Part shown: piece by piece, positions 10,347 to 20,460 of the stretch
Position numbering within the stretch: position 1 is the stretch's first letter
Layout: each line of letters begins with the position of its first letter
From: Sepiola atlantica
Taxonomy: Eukaryota; Mollusca; Cephalopoda; Sepiida; Sepiolidae
DNA: 64,000 nt
Assembly (NCBI GenBank): GCA_963556195.1
Contig: OY744533.1
Location: 45,432,913 to 45,496,912 of the forward strand
Reading direction: 5' to 3'
The notes under the pieces: generated by a model
Seen by the model: the letters and a program-made list of their open reading frames with translations, nothing else
Database searches by the model: none
Told to the model about the DNA's origin: nothing
Translations under genes and position numbers: made by a program

Positions 10347-10424
10347 ACTAATAGGAGAGATGTGTATATACAGAGGATAGATACCAATTGTTTATGTTCT
10401 CCTGAGAGAAAAGGGCTTAGGTAC

Positions 10425-10470
10425 AAACTAGCAGGTCTACCCGGCGTCACTCGTAACAAAATAGAATGGT
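10425..10470. repeat. CTAG-ended repeat terminus
   Basis: ctagcaggtctacccggcgt belongs to a recurring terminal pattern in the window (CTAG, about 10 nt, CCCG). Inverted counterparts lie near 21200 and 54035. Class unknown. Confidence 0.35.
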
Positions 10471-10844
10471 TAAAAAAAAAAGTATGTATAACATCTTTCC
10501 TTTAAAACTTCTCTTCTTCCAACTGCCCTTCCTTTTCTCTCTATCTCTCCCTCTTTTTCTCTCTGGCAACTGGTTCAATATAATAGAAAGAAAGAAAAAG
10601 AAAGCTGACTGACTATTTAACCTAGTTTCAGCGTTATTTCTGAAACAACTACCAGTAAGAATGAAATAAAGTATTTTATCCCCCTCCTGCACTAATTTTG
10701 TCCCTGGTAACCCCAAGGGAATGAATATTGCAGTGTTTTGTTTTTACCATATCCCGCTCCTGAATGTGATGATGTCAGGTTTGTAAGTGTAGTTTCTGAC
10801 TTTTAGCTAGACACAGAAACAGACAGGTACGATTTTCCTTTATA

Positions 10845-11430
10845 AAGGGTATTTGAAAAATCGATGGCATAACTTCGGGATTATGTTCTATATATGTAAA
10901 GGAAACTCTTTGTGTGTGGGTTGCTTTTGTAATAGCACTCAATTGCTAGTCTCATTTCCTTTCTTCATCTGTGTGGTCTTTGGTTTGTGCTTATTTATTA
11001 ACCTGTATTTGGTTTGTCGTATTCTGTTACCTGAAATAAGAAGGACCAACATTCGGGTTCCCTATGTTGGCTTTCAACATGGCTGCCGATTATGACATTT
11101 AGATCTTTCTTATGGGCTTTTAGATTTGTTTGATGTAATTTTTTAATGGTTTCGTTCGTGTATGTGGCAACACCAGACCCAGGCTTATTTTACCGGTGAT
11201 CCCATCACAGGGATGGTGTTCATCTATCTCATATGTAGAAATAACAGTGCACTATCACATACATTGTATCTGTAAGATGTTTACAATAAAGGATGTTGAG
11301 CAGTATTTGTTTCAATGGCGTATAACTTGGAAACAAGCGTTTCCAGACTAATATTTAAAGGAATTTTCATATTATTTACACATATAGAACATAATTCTCA
11401 AAATATGCCATCGATTTTCCAAACACCCTG
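10845..11430. mobile_element. Tc1/mariner-type MITE
   Basis: The left end agggtatttgaaaaatcgat and the right end atcgattttccaaacaccct are inverted copies, extending with mismatches for about 50 bp (gcataacttc.ggattatgttctatat). Both ends abut TATA. The 480-bp interior has an 80-codon frame with no recognised motif. Confidence 0.75.
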
Positions 11431-11499
11431 TATAATAGATGAAACGCCAATGTGAGAAGAAGTTTGATTTCAACTGTTTCTTACTCAATGCTGAATCTC

Positions 11500-12075
11500 A
11501 GCATCTATATAATAATACAATAAGCACTTCATGCTTGTACATACGTTATCACCTTTCACACATAAAAATATAAAATCGTCCAATTAGTAAAGATGGTGAT
11601 TGGTGATTAATTTAATGTCACTAACGTAAACAATTTTAACTTTACCCATTTTAAAATAAATTGTTCCGAAATAAAATTATGTCATCCCGTTGACTAAAGC
11701 AGTACAATTTTAAATAAATACATTTCAGAAGGAAGTATTCGTATTATTGATTTGAAGAATATTTAGCTGACAATTTTTTTTCCAATAAGAAGATAGAATA
11801 TTTATTGCTTTAAAAGAATTAAATTGCTACAATTTGAAATAAATAGGGAAGAAACATATTCGTTTTATTAATTTGAAGAATATTTAGCTGACAATTATGT
11901 TTACTGTAAGAAAGCAGAGAATATTTATTGTTTCAAAAATAATTAAATTGCTACAATTTTATCAATGAATAAAGAAATAAGAAACATATTCGTTTTATTT
12001 ATTTAAAGAATATTTAGCTGACAATGACAATTATTTTTACGGAAAGAAGAAAGAGTAATTTATTTTTCTTAATAA
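11500..12075 (+). repeat. Dispersed AT-rich repeat with three ~125-bp tandem units
   Basis: Units containing gaatatttagctgacaat, aattaaattgctacaatttt and acatattcgttttatt repeat about 11755, 11875 and 12005. The whole block including its leader (gttatcacctttcacac) is related to 31600-32020, which has fewer units. Confidence 0.7.
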
Positions 12076-12282
12076 TATTGGAATTTCCAGGGGGCTGGGT
12101 AATCTGTTAAAAATGATTAATGGAAGACATTATTTTATCTAGAGCTAAAGGAGGAAATAGACAAAGGAAATAAGTCTCGATGGTAACTGGCAGTTTCACA
12201 CCCATGTGATCATCATAGAATAGTATGAAACTGACAGTTACAATGGAATTTTGATTATCCTGTTCACACAGATTAGTTATCT

Positions 12283-12600
12283 TCTATATTAATAAAATTA
12301 TGAGACAACTTCACGTGTGTGTGTGTGTATTTCTCGCATTAATGTAACTTTGCTAATTGCACATAAAATTATCATTTTTTAATTTACAATTAATCGAATA
12401 TTTTTTGAAATCTTGTCAGTTTTATGATAACCTCTACATAATATGAAAAGAACATTCTGGAATCAAAACCACATAGTCACCTGTATAAATACTGTTCATT
12501 CTTCTGGTTTTGTTTTTCGATTGATACTAGTCGGAGACACTTCTGATGATCGGTGATACCGTAGAAATGCTATATAGTGTTAAAGCTAAGTACATTTTAT
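12283..12600 (+). repeat. Dispersed repeats
   Basis: 12283-12410 is the second copy of the repeat at 2735-2850. 12500-12600 is a separate segment (gatactagtcggagacactt, ctgatgatcggtgataccg). Confidence 0.45.
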
Positions 12601-12601
12601 T

Positions 12602-12603
<2 letters not shown>

Positions 12604-12657
<54 letters not shown>
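12604..12657. repeat. (AT)n microsatellite
   Basis: About 54 bp of pure AT. Confidence 0.95.
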
Positions 12658-12661
<4 letters not shown>

Positions 12662-12689
12662 GATATAATTGCTCCCAATGTCAGTAGTA

Positions 12690-12810
12690 GTTTTGTTTGG
12701 TTGGTCGGTAGAGCACCGGACGCCAACTACTGGGGTCCTGGTTTCGAATTTTTCTATGTCTAGCTACACTGATGAGTTGTAGAGACGACAAAACATGTAT
12801 CTGTGGACAA
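12690..12810 (+). mobile_element. tRNA-derived SINE with hammerhead-like central domain
   Basis: The A-box-like tggtcggtagagcacc (12702-) and B-box-like ggtttcgaat (12740-) give a tRNA-type head. It is followed by a central domain, gtctagctac then CTGATGA (12769-12775), a 5-bp stem-loop and AAAA (12790-12793), then a (CT)n(AT)n tail. The same head-plus-domain order occurs inverted at 12863-13000. I know cephalopod SINEs with conserved central domains (Ceph-SINEs), but assigning this copy to one is an inference. Confidence 0.65.
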
Positions 12811-12813
12811 TTA

Positions 12814-12859
<46 letters not shown>

Positions 12860-12860
12860 G
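12811..12860. repeat. (CT)n(AT)n compound microsatellite
   Basis: CT then AT, located exactly between two opposed SINE copies. Confidence 0.95.
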
Positions 12861-12862
12861 TA

Positions 12863-13000
12863 ATCCACAGAGAGACTATTTCGCTGTACCACAGCTCTTC
12901 AGTGTGGCTAGACAGACGAGTGCTTCAAGCTGAGATTTAAACTTGATCATTTTATCGGTAGTCCGAATTTCTGTTGATTGCGCTATCGGCGCAAAAGAGT
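12863..13000 (-). mobile_element. tRNA-derived SINE with hammerhead-like central domain
   Basis: On the minus strand an A-box-like gccgatagcgcaatcaac (12974-12991) and B-box-like aagtttaaatctcagc (12929-12944) precede the central domain gtctagccacactgaagag, a GCTGT/ACAGC stem (12883-12895) and GAAA (12882-12879). It is the inverted relative of the copy at 12690-12810. The stem sequence differs but still pairs. Confidence 0.65.
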
Positions 13001-13670
13001 AAGTATGGATCTTACTGTTTATATAAACAATATCAGCTATCAAAGTGTGCTCCATTCGCTTTCACATAGAGCTTTGTATTATCGCTAATGGCACACATAT
13101 AATAACCAGAATCCAAACATTTGGAGGTTTAATATAACTAATTCTGCAAAATTGATTGGTCAACTGATTTTAGAACCTGTGACGATATTTCAGTTTGCTG
13201 ATAAGCAGAACAGATTAAAAGAGACATGAAAAACCAAAGAGAGAATGGGAATATAATGCAGAAAAAGTTTGACGCCAAAACCTTCTGCAGCTCATGTTGG
13301 TATCACCACGTAACTTTGTTCATTTTTTATATTATGTGTATGGATGGAAAAACTAAAAAAAGTAGCAAACGACAAGTACAAGTAGGGGATTTTCAAGTGA
13401 ACAAAGGAAGATGCTAAGTAGGAGATATCTTGAGGTAGATAAGACTTTGCATTAAGTTGGAGATTGGGAGTGTACGGCTTAGTATTTAATTATTCCTTTG
13501 ATAGCAAGCCTCTATGCGTCAGTCTAGACAAAGTTTTGTAGTGTCACATAATGAAGGCGGCTGAGAGACAACAAAGCTTCTCATTGGTTGAAATAGATCT
13601 ACGTTGGGAGAGAGAGAGAGCATTTTATGAATAGTTACACTTTAGCAGCAATTGGTGTCCAGCAGTGATG
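13000..13670. other. No recognisable gene
   Basis: Moderately AT-rich. A 63-codon frame at 13226-13417 has no motif I recognise and no homologous copy in the window. A short GA tract is at 13609-13620. Confidence 0.4.
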
Positions 13671-13679
13671 GCATATAGA

Positions 13680-13858
13680 CAGTGGCGTGCAGAGTGAAAG
13701 GAGAGGGGTGGAGTAGAGGGCGATGGCCCCGGGCATCCAAATTGAGGGGAGAGGGTCATCCAATCATATTTTAACTATCTCCCTTTCTCATAACGTTTCT
13801 CAGCACTAGGACTTATACTTGAGTTTTTAAGGCATCACAAGACCTCTGCAGGCCACTG
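13680..13858. mobile_element. MITE, TIR CAGTGGCGTGCAGAG
   Basis: The left end cagtggcgtgcagag and right end ctctgcaggccactg are inverted copies. A second, inverted, diverged copy is at 19848-20044. TIRs beginning CAGTGGCG are common in hAT-related MITEs, but I did not find a clean 8-bp target duplication, so the class is uncertain. Confidence 0.6.
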
Positions 13859-13859
13859 T

Positions 13860-14590
13860 ATACGGATGCCCTCTGGGCATCTGTTCTTATGCCCATCCTA
13901 AAAGAGCAATGTCAATGGAAAGTTCGAAGGGATCTATACTTCAACTAATAACCCAGCCCGAGAAATTAGTAAGAGGATGAGTAAAATGAGCTTGTGGATA
14001 TTCTGCGTGTCTTCCAGTGATGAGGAATTAATTCCAAGATGGCTACAATGTTGTGCGCATAGGTCTAATGAAACCACTAAAGAATATCCAACAGCACAGC
14101 TATGATCAAGCATTCGGTAGTTGGGGTGAGGGTTTAAGGATCCAAGGCAGAAATTGTCAGGTGGTTCCATGTAACCCTTTTCTCAACCTCTTTCCACTTT
14201 AACTATGACTAATGTGAATCTTGAATCTCAATGAAATCTGATTTTCTTCAGGGTGTAATTGTAAGATTAACAGGAAGATCTCCCTTGAACTATATCAAAG
14301 TTATCTCCCCTTAATCATTACTAGCCATCGATAAATGCACTCTTCTATTCATGGAAATCTAAAAAACATTACACCACATTAGGAATATAGAACCACATTT
14401 CTCTTTTCTGACCTTGGACATACTTCGAATGGCTGGCCATATTTGCATGGTTTTCACAACCCTGATGCCTTTCCGTCAGATGTCTTTCACGGTTGCAATC
14501 GTTTTTAGACTACCTCACGTCTGATAGCAATCAGACAAGACTCCTAGAACAGCTTGCCATCTTTGCATGGCCTTTACCGGTGACAGCTGT
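13860..14590. other. No recognisable gene
   Basis: A 78-codon minus frame (13934-14170) has no known motif. 14440-14600 contains gccatatttgcatgg and gccatctttgcatgg about 110 bp apart, a weak internal duplication. Confidence 0.35.
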
Positions 14591-14900
14591 ATAAAGGGAT
14601 GAGAGTAGCTGTCAAAAAACATGACCTCTCTCTCTCCTTTTCTTTCTCGCTCTCGCTTGCCGTCCAGAAATAAGAGAGAAATCTGATCAGCTTATCTGCT
14701 ACATGTCACAAGCAACTTACTAATGTAATATCCTGATATGTAGCTTTAATTCTAAACTTTTCACTTCCAATAGAATTTTCTACTACTCTAACCTGATGTA
14801 GTAAATACCGTTTTTAACATTATTTTCACACACCCATAGATAATTTTGCTACTTTGACTAAACTGCCTATTTCAAAAGCACCCTCTCTCTAACCCCATGT
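14590..14900 (+). repeat. Dispersed repeat family D
   Basis: Shares tcagcttatctgct, attctaaacttttcactt and ataccgtttttaacattatt with 26560-26960 (+), 48310-48840 (+), 43490-43690 (-) and, weakly, 30240-30490 (-). Non-coding, family unclassified. Confidence 0.6.
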
Positions 14901-15189
14901 GATCTTGCATAAGAAATTAGTCTTGTACCTATCAGTCCTGCTTTACTATTTTCTAATTTTCAGAGCTGAACAAGAGTATAGAGAACTTGAACAGGTTAGG
15001 AATGGGCAAACCAAATTCGGTATTGATATTTTGGCTCCGAATTCATGAGAAGTGATCTCGTTAAGTTTAACTTTTTGAAATCTGAACTCCCAGATAACAT
15101 TTTTTATAGATAAAAACAGTTATCTGATATTTAAAACACATAAAGAAAGAAACAGTCAAATAAAATAAGGTATCTAGGTGAGTGGGATG

Positions 15190-16250
15190 AAATTTCATTA
15201 TTATTTTTCTTTTTTTAGGATCAAAATATAATATTCAATTGGCTGTAAATGAAGTTATGGGCTTAGGAAAATGTAAATTTTGTAGAGTTAATACCCCATT
15301 AGAAGGTAATTTAATTAGGGTTTAATGCACATTAACATCAAAGATAAAAATAAAATGTCAGTGGAGGGAATAACAACAGTATACTAAGAACTGTTTTGTA
15401 ATATATCCAATAAATAAAGTTATCTTGAGGATTTTTCAAAGTTAAAGCCAAATACCAATCTGTCTGACATATCGATACCTTATTTGAACTAACCCTTTTT
15501 TCGTTTCTATAGGGAGGAATATATTATATTTTGCATCAATTTCTTTCTAAAAATACTGATTCCGGGTGAGAAAACATTTTGAGCGGATACTTTTTCTTTC
15601 ATTCATTATAATTAAAAGGAAATAACAAAGATTTTTTTCCGAAGAGTAGCTTTCCTTGAAAACATTTAAAATTCTCATGTATTTAAAGATTGAAAGTTTT
15701 GAAAGCTATTTACATCAATTAATTTTATTGAGATTAAGATAGGGTCTAAATATAATATGCAATTGCCTATAAATGAAGTTATGGACTTCAGAAAGTGTTA
15801 ATTTTGTAGAGTTAATCCCCCATTAGAAGGAAATTTAACTTGGGTTTAAAACACACTAAAATCAAAGAAAAAATAAAATGTCAGTGGAGGGAATAATACT
15901 AAGAACCGTTTTTTAATATATCTAATACATAAAGTTATCTTATGAATTTTTTAAAGTCAAATCAAAAACCGATCAATCTAAAATATCGATACTTGATTCG
16001 AACTATACCATTTTTTATCTCCTTTCCACTATTTTATTGGTGCGAATATATTGTATTTCACATCATTTTCTTTCAGAAAATACTTATTCCGAGTAAGAAA
16101 ACATATTGAGTGGATACTTTTTCCTTTATTCATTATAATTAATGAACAAAGTAAGAAAGATTTTTTTCTGAAAAGTAGCTTTGCTTGGAAGCATTTAAAA
16201 TCCTCATGTATTAAAAGACTGAACGTTTTGGAAGTTATTTACATCCAATG
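15190..16250 (+). repeat. Two-unit tandem duplication, unit ~525 bp
   Basis: Blocks such as tttgtagagttaat and ccccattagaagg, and aaaatgtcagtggagggaat, occur near 15275-15370 and again about 525 bp later. The leader aaatgaagttatgg is at 15247 and 15772. The two units are diverged by many substitutions, so the duplication is old. No coding capacity. Confidence 0.75.
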
Positions 16251-16363
16251 ACCAGTTGAGAAATGACACAGGATTGACAACTGAAGAATGAAGAAGATTA
16301 TGGATGAATATTAACAATGGAGGAAACTTGTCAGTAATGTCTGAGCAAGCTCGGAATAAGAAG

Positions 16364-16385
16364 AAGAAGAAGAAGAAGAAGAAGA
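16364..16385. repeat. (GAA)n microsatellite
   Basis: About seven GAA repeats. Confidence 0.9.
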
Positions 16386-16841
16386 ATTAATGATTCATAT
16401 AATAGCTTTTATAATAGTGGTTTCACCATTAATTCACGAGTTAAACATTCTGCTTTCTTACCTTTAAGCAATCTTCTTATTTTTCAGAAAATTCATTAAT
16501 TTAACATTAACTTTTACTTATACTTCAAGCATTTATTCTTACGCTGCATTACTTCTGTCTATTCTGAAGTTAAAAAACAAAAATAAAAGAGATTGATTTT
16601 CAATTCTATTGACCTAAGTCATACAGTACCCCCAGAAGTATGCTATTAGATCGTAATCGTGTCATGATAGATCTTTACACTTACTGGATCCAAAGCAGCG
16701 TGATGCCTTGCTTGTCATGTAGCCATGATATTGATTAGGATTATGATGACAGTTATCACAACTATGTTGGCAAAATCTATGTCAGGAGTGGCTATTACCT
16801 CGATCAGAGTTGTCTAATATAATAAAGGTTATATATATATA

Positions 16842-16915
16842 TATATAAGTATTTGTTTTTATCTACATACATCTACCTTTCATCCTCACGGGAATTGTCA
16901 GTGTAGAGAAGAATT
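16842..16915 (-). mobile_element. SINE central-domain fragment
   Basis: On the minus strand, ctctacactgacaattcccg then gaggatgaaa and gtagataaaaacaaata. This matches the central domain and tail of the SINE at 49405-49580. The tRNA head is missing. It is bordered by (AT)n at 16826-16846. Confidence 0.6.
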
Positions 16916-16919
16916 ATTT

Positions 16920-17672
16920 ACACCGGTCAGGAAAAGGGATTGAAAACGTGCAATAAAATTATTACATGGTTGAAGAAAAAGTCTGCCATTGTAACGATCT
17001 TTTCAGATGAAAAGATCTTCATTGTCAATGCTGTTTTGAACCACATAAATGACAGATTTATCACAAAATCGACAGCTGAGGTTAATGAACAAAACATTCT
17101 GCTCAAGATATGGCTTTTGATGTTGTGGATTTCGATGGAAAGAAAATGCCTATAAAATTCTCCAAAGCTGATGATAAGATTAATGTTGATACTTACTACA
17201 TTACTCTGAGATACCGGGTATTGCATAGATAGTAATTATGTATGGACATAAGATGGTGTTCCTGTTCACACAGCTAGAAAAATACAAGATTTCTGCAAAT
17301 CCAATTTTAGCAATTTTGAGAAATGATGTTTATGGCCGCCTTCTAGCTCAAATCTAAACCCTCTGGATTATGCTATTTGGGGCGTTTTAGAACATGCTAC
17401 CAATAGAACATCACACAGCAATACCGACTCTCTTAAAGATACTATTAAAGAAGAATGGAAGAAGTTGTTTCCCGAATATTAAAGGAATACTTGTTCAAGT
17501 TTCAGGAAGCGTGTGAAGGCAGTTATTGAAAATGAAAGGGAACACATAGCATAAAAACATTTTCTTTTATCTAAATTTTCTTGTGACAAATACATTCTCA
17601 TGACTAATTGGTCATAAATTGTCTTTCAATCCCTGCCTCAAAATATTGTAAATTTTGCTTCCCCACCCTGTA
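16920..17672 (+). pseudogene. mariner-like (DD37D-type) transposase pseudogene
   Basis: Three transposase blocks are readable: IFSDEKIFIV (first Asp near 17006), DGVPVHTARK (second Asp at 17252) and WPPSSSNLNPLDYAIWG (third Asp at 17366). The last two are in one frame with 37 residues between them, the DD37D spacing of maT-type IS630/Tc1/mariner transposases, and one TGA lies between. Downstream, KEEWKKLFPEY and FRKRVKAVIE continue the family's C-terminus with another stop. The 3' end ttccccaccctg followed by TA (17672) looks like a TIR. The N-terminal DNA-binding part is lost. Several stops and shifts rule out function. Confidence 0.8.
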
Positions 17673-17679
17673 AATGTGT

Positions 17680-17717
17680 GTGTGTGTGTATATATATATA
17701 TAGATATATATATATAT
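17680..17717. repeat. (TG)n(TA)n microsatellite
   Basis: GT tract followed by interrupted AT, directly after the transposon end. Confidence 0.85.
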
Positions 17718-18082
17718 AGTAATCCAGGTAAAGTAAACATCCACAGGATAAAAATCCAAAGAATTTCAACCGGGCTTATAAAGAGTGCTCAATATCAAAT
17801 AGAGCTTTTATATATATATAATTATTATTTTTATCTATACAGACATGTACATAATCTGTGTCACTGGCATGTCGATGTTATCTATCAACAGCTATTAGAA
17901 ACTGATATCTCATCAGGAAGAATGAAAATTTTATCCTTTCCTTAGGTCATATTTCGAAAGATTTCTTTCCAAATATGACCTAAGGGAAGGATCAAATTTT
18001 CTCAGTTTCTAACAGCTGTTGATCGATAACATCGACATGCCAATGTCGCAGATTATGTACATGTCTGAATAAATAAAAATAA

Positions 18083-18092
<10 letters not shown>
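17718..18092. repeat. Conserved leader plus long hairpin, family H3
   Basis: 17718-17805 (aaaatccaaagaatttcaac, cgggcttata, gagtgctcaatatc) resembles 54142-54213, which also sits just left of a hairpin. The hairpin arms run about 17806-17950 and 17960-18092: gacatgtacataatctg pairs with cagattatgtacatgtc, and cctttccttaggtcatattt pairs with aaatatgacctaagggaagg. The right arm ends at (AT)n. No reading frame beyond shadows. Confidence 0.75.

Positions 18093-18145
<53 letters not shown>
18086..18145. repeat. (AT)n microsatellite
   Basis: Pure AT between two hairpins. Confidence 0.95.
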
Positions 18146-18148
<3 letters not shown>

Positions 18149-18209
18149 AGACTTTCAAGGTTTAATCTCAATAGATATTACTTTTTAACTTGAGTGTATC
18201 TATAAATAA

Positions 18210-18545
18210 TCAATAGAAAATTAGATTCCAGTGAGCATGTCTTTATTCATTCTTAAAGAAATTCATTTGTTTACTGTCCGTTTCGTCGTCACGCAGACCA
18301 ACTTGTTATAGAGTTATATATTTTGGATTTTCAATGAGTGTGACTCATCAGAAGGAATTCTGTTATTTTCTGATGTTTTGGACACGATTTTGGCCTTTCC
18401 TTCTTATGAGTCACACTTATTGAAAATTACACATACATAACTCTGTAGTTTGTTTGTCTGGGTGATGAAACGAACCGTAAAGAACTGGATCCTTTTAAGA
18501 ATGAATAGACATGGTCACTGGAATCTAATTTTCTGAAGTTCAAAT
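18210..18545. repeat. Long imperfect hairpin, family H4
   Basis: The outer arms aaaattagattccagtgagc and cactggaatctaatttt, middle arms atgtctttattcattctta and aagaatgaatagacat, and inner arms caatgagtgtgactcat and atgagtcacacttattg are inverted copies about a centre near 18370. More mismatches than the H2 or 21998 hairpins. Confidence 0.7.
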
Positions 18546-18820
18546 ATATTGATACAATGAACTTAAAACCATTTTATAAATAAAGTTTATATAAACATTT
18601 TAAATAATCTACACAGATTAATTAATGTTTCAGTGCTCAAATGCACACATCGGGACTAACTCATGATGAAAATAAGAACAAAATCAGATGTCAAAGCCAA
18701 CGACAGTATAGTTATCAGCAGCAGTGGCCAACAACGTCGCTTTGCTCAGAGGTTTAGCTTGAAGACTTGTTAAGCATAAGCATGTCATATTTTTCCCAAC
18801 ACTGACTAGCTGAATTCAAG

Positions 18821-18822
<2 letters not shown>

Positions 18823-18898
<76 letters not shown>
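18823..18898. repeat. (TA)n(GA)n compound microsatellite
   Basis: About 48 bp of TA, then about 28 bp of GA. Confidence 0.95.
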
Positions 18899-19018
18899 TA
18901 AGGTTAGTGAGAAAGAATCCCAGAAGAGTGCTCAATTATTAAGAAAAATCAAAAATAAAAGTGTAATATTTATTTATATATGTATTATGACGGTACCGAT
19001 GTTGTTCTAATCTTCTGT

Positions 19019-19021
19019 AAT

Positions 19022-19059
<38 letters not shown>

Positions 19060-19060
19060 T
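19019..19060. repeat. (AC)n(AT)n microsatellite
   Basis: AC then TA dinucleotides. Confidence 0.95.
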
Positions 19061-19599
19061 GTGCCATATTTTTAGCAGTTTGCTTGTGGAAACGGTCAAA
19101 GTAACGAGCCTGTCTCAGTCGGTCCCCATATGCAAGTATGAACATCTAGAATCTTTTCTACATGATAAATGCTCTGTCACAATTACAATCAAATACTTTT
19201 GAGGATACAGTACAAGCCAGAAAAATGGAATTGAAAATCCATCTCTTTTATTTTTTCTATCCTCGGGATAAACAGAACGAATAGAGCAAAAGAATAAATG
19301 AATGCTTCAAGCATTTCAAGTAAAGATTAATGCTAAATTAATCGATTTCCTGTGAAACGACAAGATTGCTTAAAGGTAATCCGAGGAAAATCAATACATT
19401 TAAGCATAAATAGTTTTATTAGACCGGGTTTTACAAACGTCTTGTTACATTCCGTTTGTTTGCTTTCAACATTCAAAACGACAATGTTCTACGTGTAATC
19501 AGACAAATATTGTTATTTGAATATTTTTATTATCTGCTTACACAATACTATTTACCAATGTGCTTGGCCTCAGCAATAAGGACGAGGTTCAGATGTGGT

Positions 19600-20460
19600 C
19601 GGACTCTTTACACACATATTATTTCCTCATCCAGGCCGACGCATGGTCAACAGACGATTCCAACTTGTTGACATTGCTATGGCAAACCTTGCAAGCTTGG
19701 TTCTTAACACGCGGCCAAAAGCTGTAATCCAAAGGATTACGGTCTGGCTACTGTGGTGGCCAGACATTCATTTTTTACTCAAACTACTCTCGCTTATTTT
19801 TCTCACACTTTGGTGACGAAAATATCCCTGGAGTCAGCAGTAATGGCGTGCAGAGATCTGGTGATGTCCTGGTGATGCCCAGGGCCAACTTCTTGATTGT
19901 ATGCCCCAAAGACTCAAGTATAAAACTTAATACTGAGAAATATTATGAGAAGGGGAGATAGTTTGAATATGATTGGATGCCCCCTCCCCTCTAATTTGGA
20001 TGCTCGGGACTATCGCACCATCAGCCCCCCCCCCCCCCCCTATTGACACATAACTGGTCAGCATCAGTTAACATGTAGCTGGTTTCGAACAATGCAGCAG
20101 GCAGCATCTTCTGATTTGAATCATGACACAGAGCATCACCACAAAGGCTGGGTGCTTCGTCATAGACATGTAGCAGACTTCAGAGAAGTTCTAGTCAGAG
20201 CTAACAACGTGATCATTCTCTGTGTTCAGGACGGTTTCCATTGATTTTCAAATCATTAAGAAGACAACAATAGCGTACTCAGCATTGCTCTTGCAAACGA
20301 ACATTTCGTAGGGATCTTTTCACTTGCCTCAATCTCTTTCCTCCTTCATTCTTGATGGCTTGATAAGCATCAGATCATTTTCAAAGGATTTCATAACAGC
20401 CGATCAGTTGATAACTTGAGGGCCGCTTATGCAAAATAATTCAAAATTTCCGTAATTTCT
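19600..20460 (-). pseudogene. mariner-like transposase pseudogene, interrupted by a MITE
   Basis: On the minus strand 19775-19620 reads VWPPQ, a stop, PDRNPLDYSFWPRVKNQ and VNKLESSVDHAW, the third-Asp block and C-terminus of a DD37D mariner transposase. 20200-20080 contains KHPAFVVMLCV and QKMLPAALFETSY, matching the segment between the first and second Asp. The block around 19848-20044 separating them is a foreign MITE copy. The first and second catalytic blocks are not readable. Not functional. Confidence 0.6.
19848..20044 (-). mobile_element. MITE copy nested in transposase pseudogene
   Basis: An inverted, diverged copy of 13680-13858: cagtaatggcgtgcagag at the left, cccctcccctctaatttgga near 19985. 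The right end is masked by a C-run at 20027-20040. Confidence 0.6.

Noticed and set aside
12543..12567. Hammerhead ribozyme at CTGATGATCGGTGATACCG
   Set aside because: The stem CGGT/ACCG is separated from GAAA by two extra bases and no stem I could be paired, so the geometry is wrong.
18345..18400. Hammerhead motif in hairpin H4 (ctgatgagtcacac on the minus strand)
   Set aside because: The stem that forms uses the core bases themselves and the base before GAAA does not pair as required.
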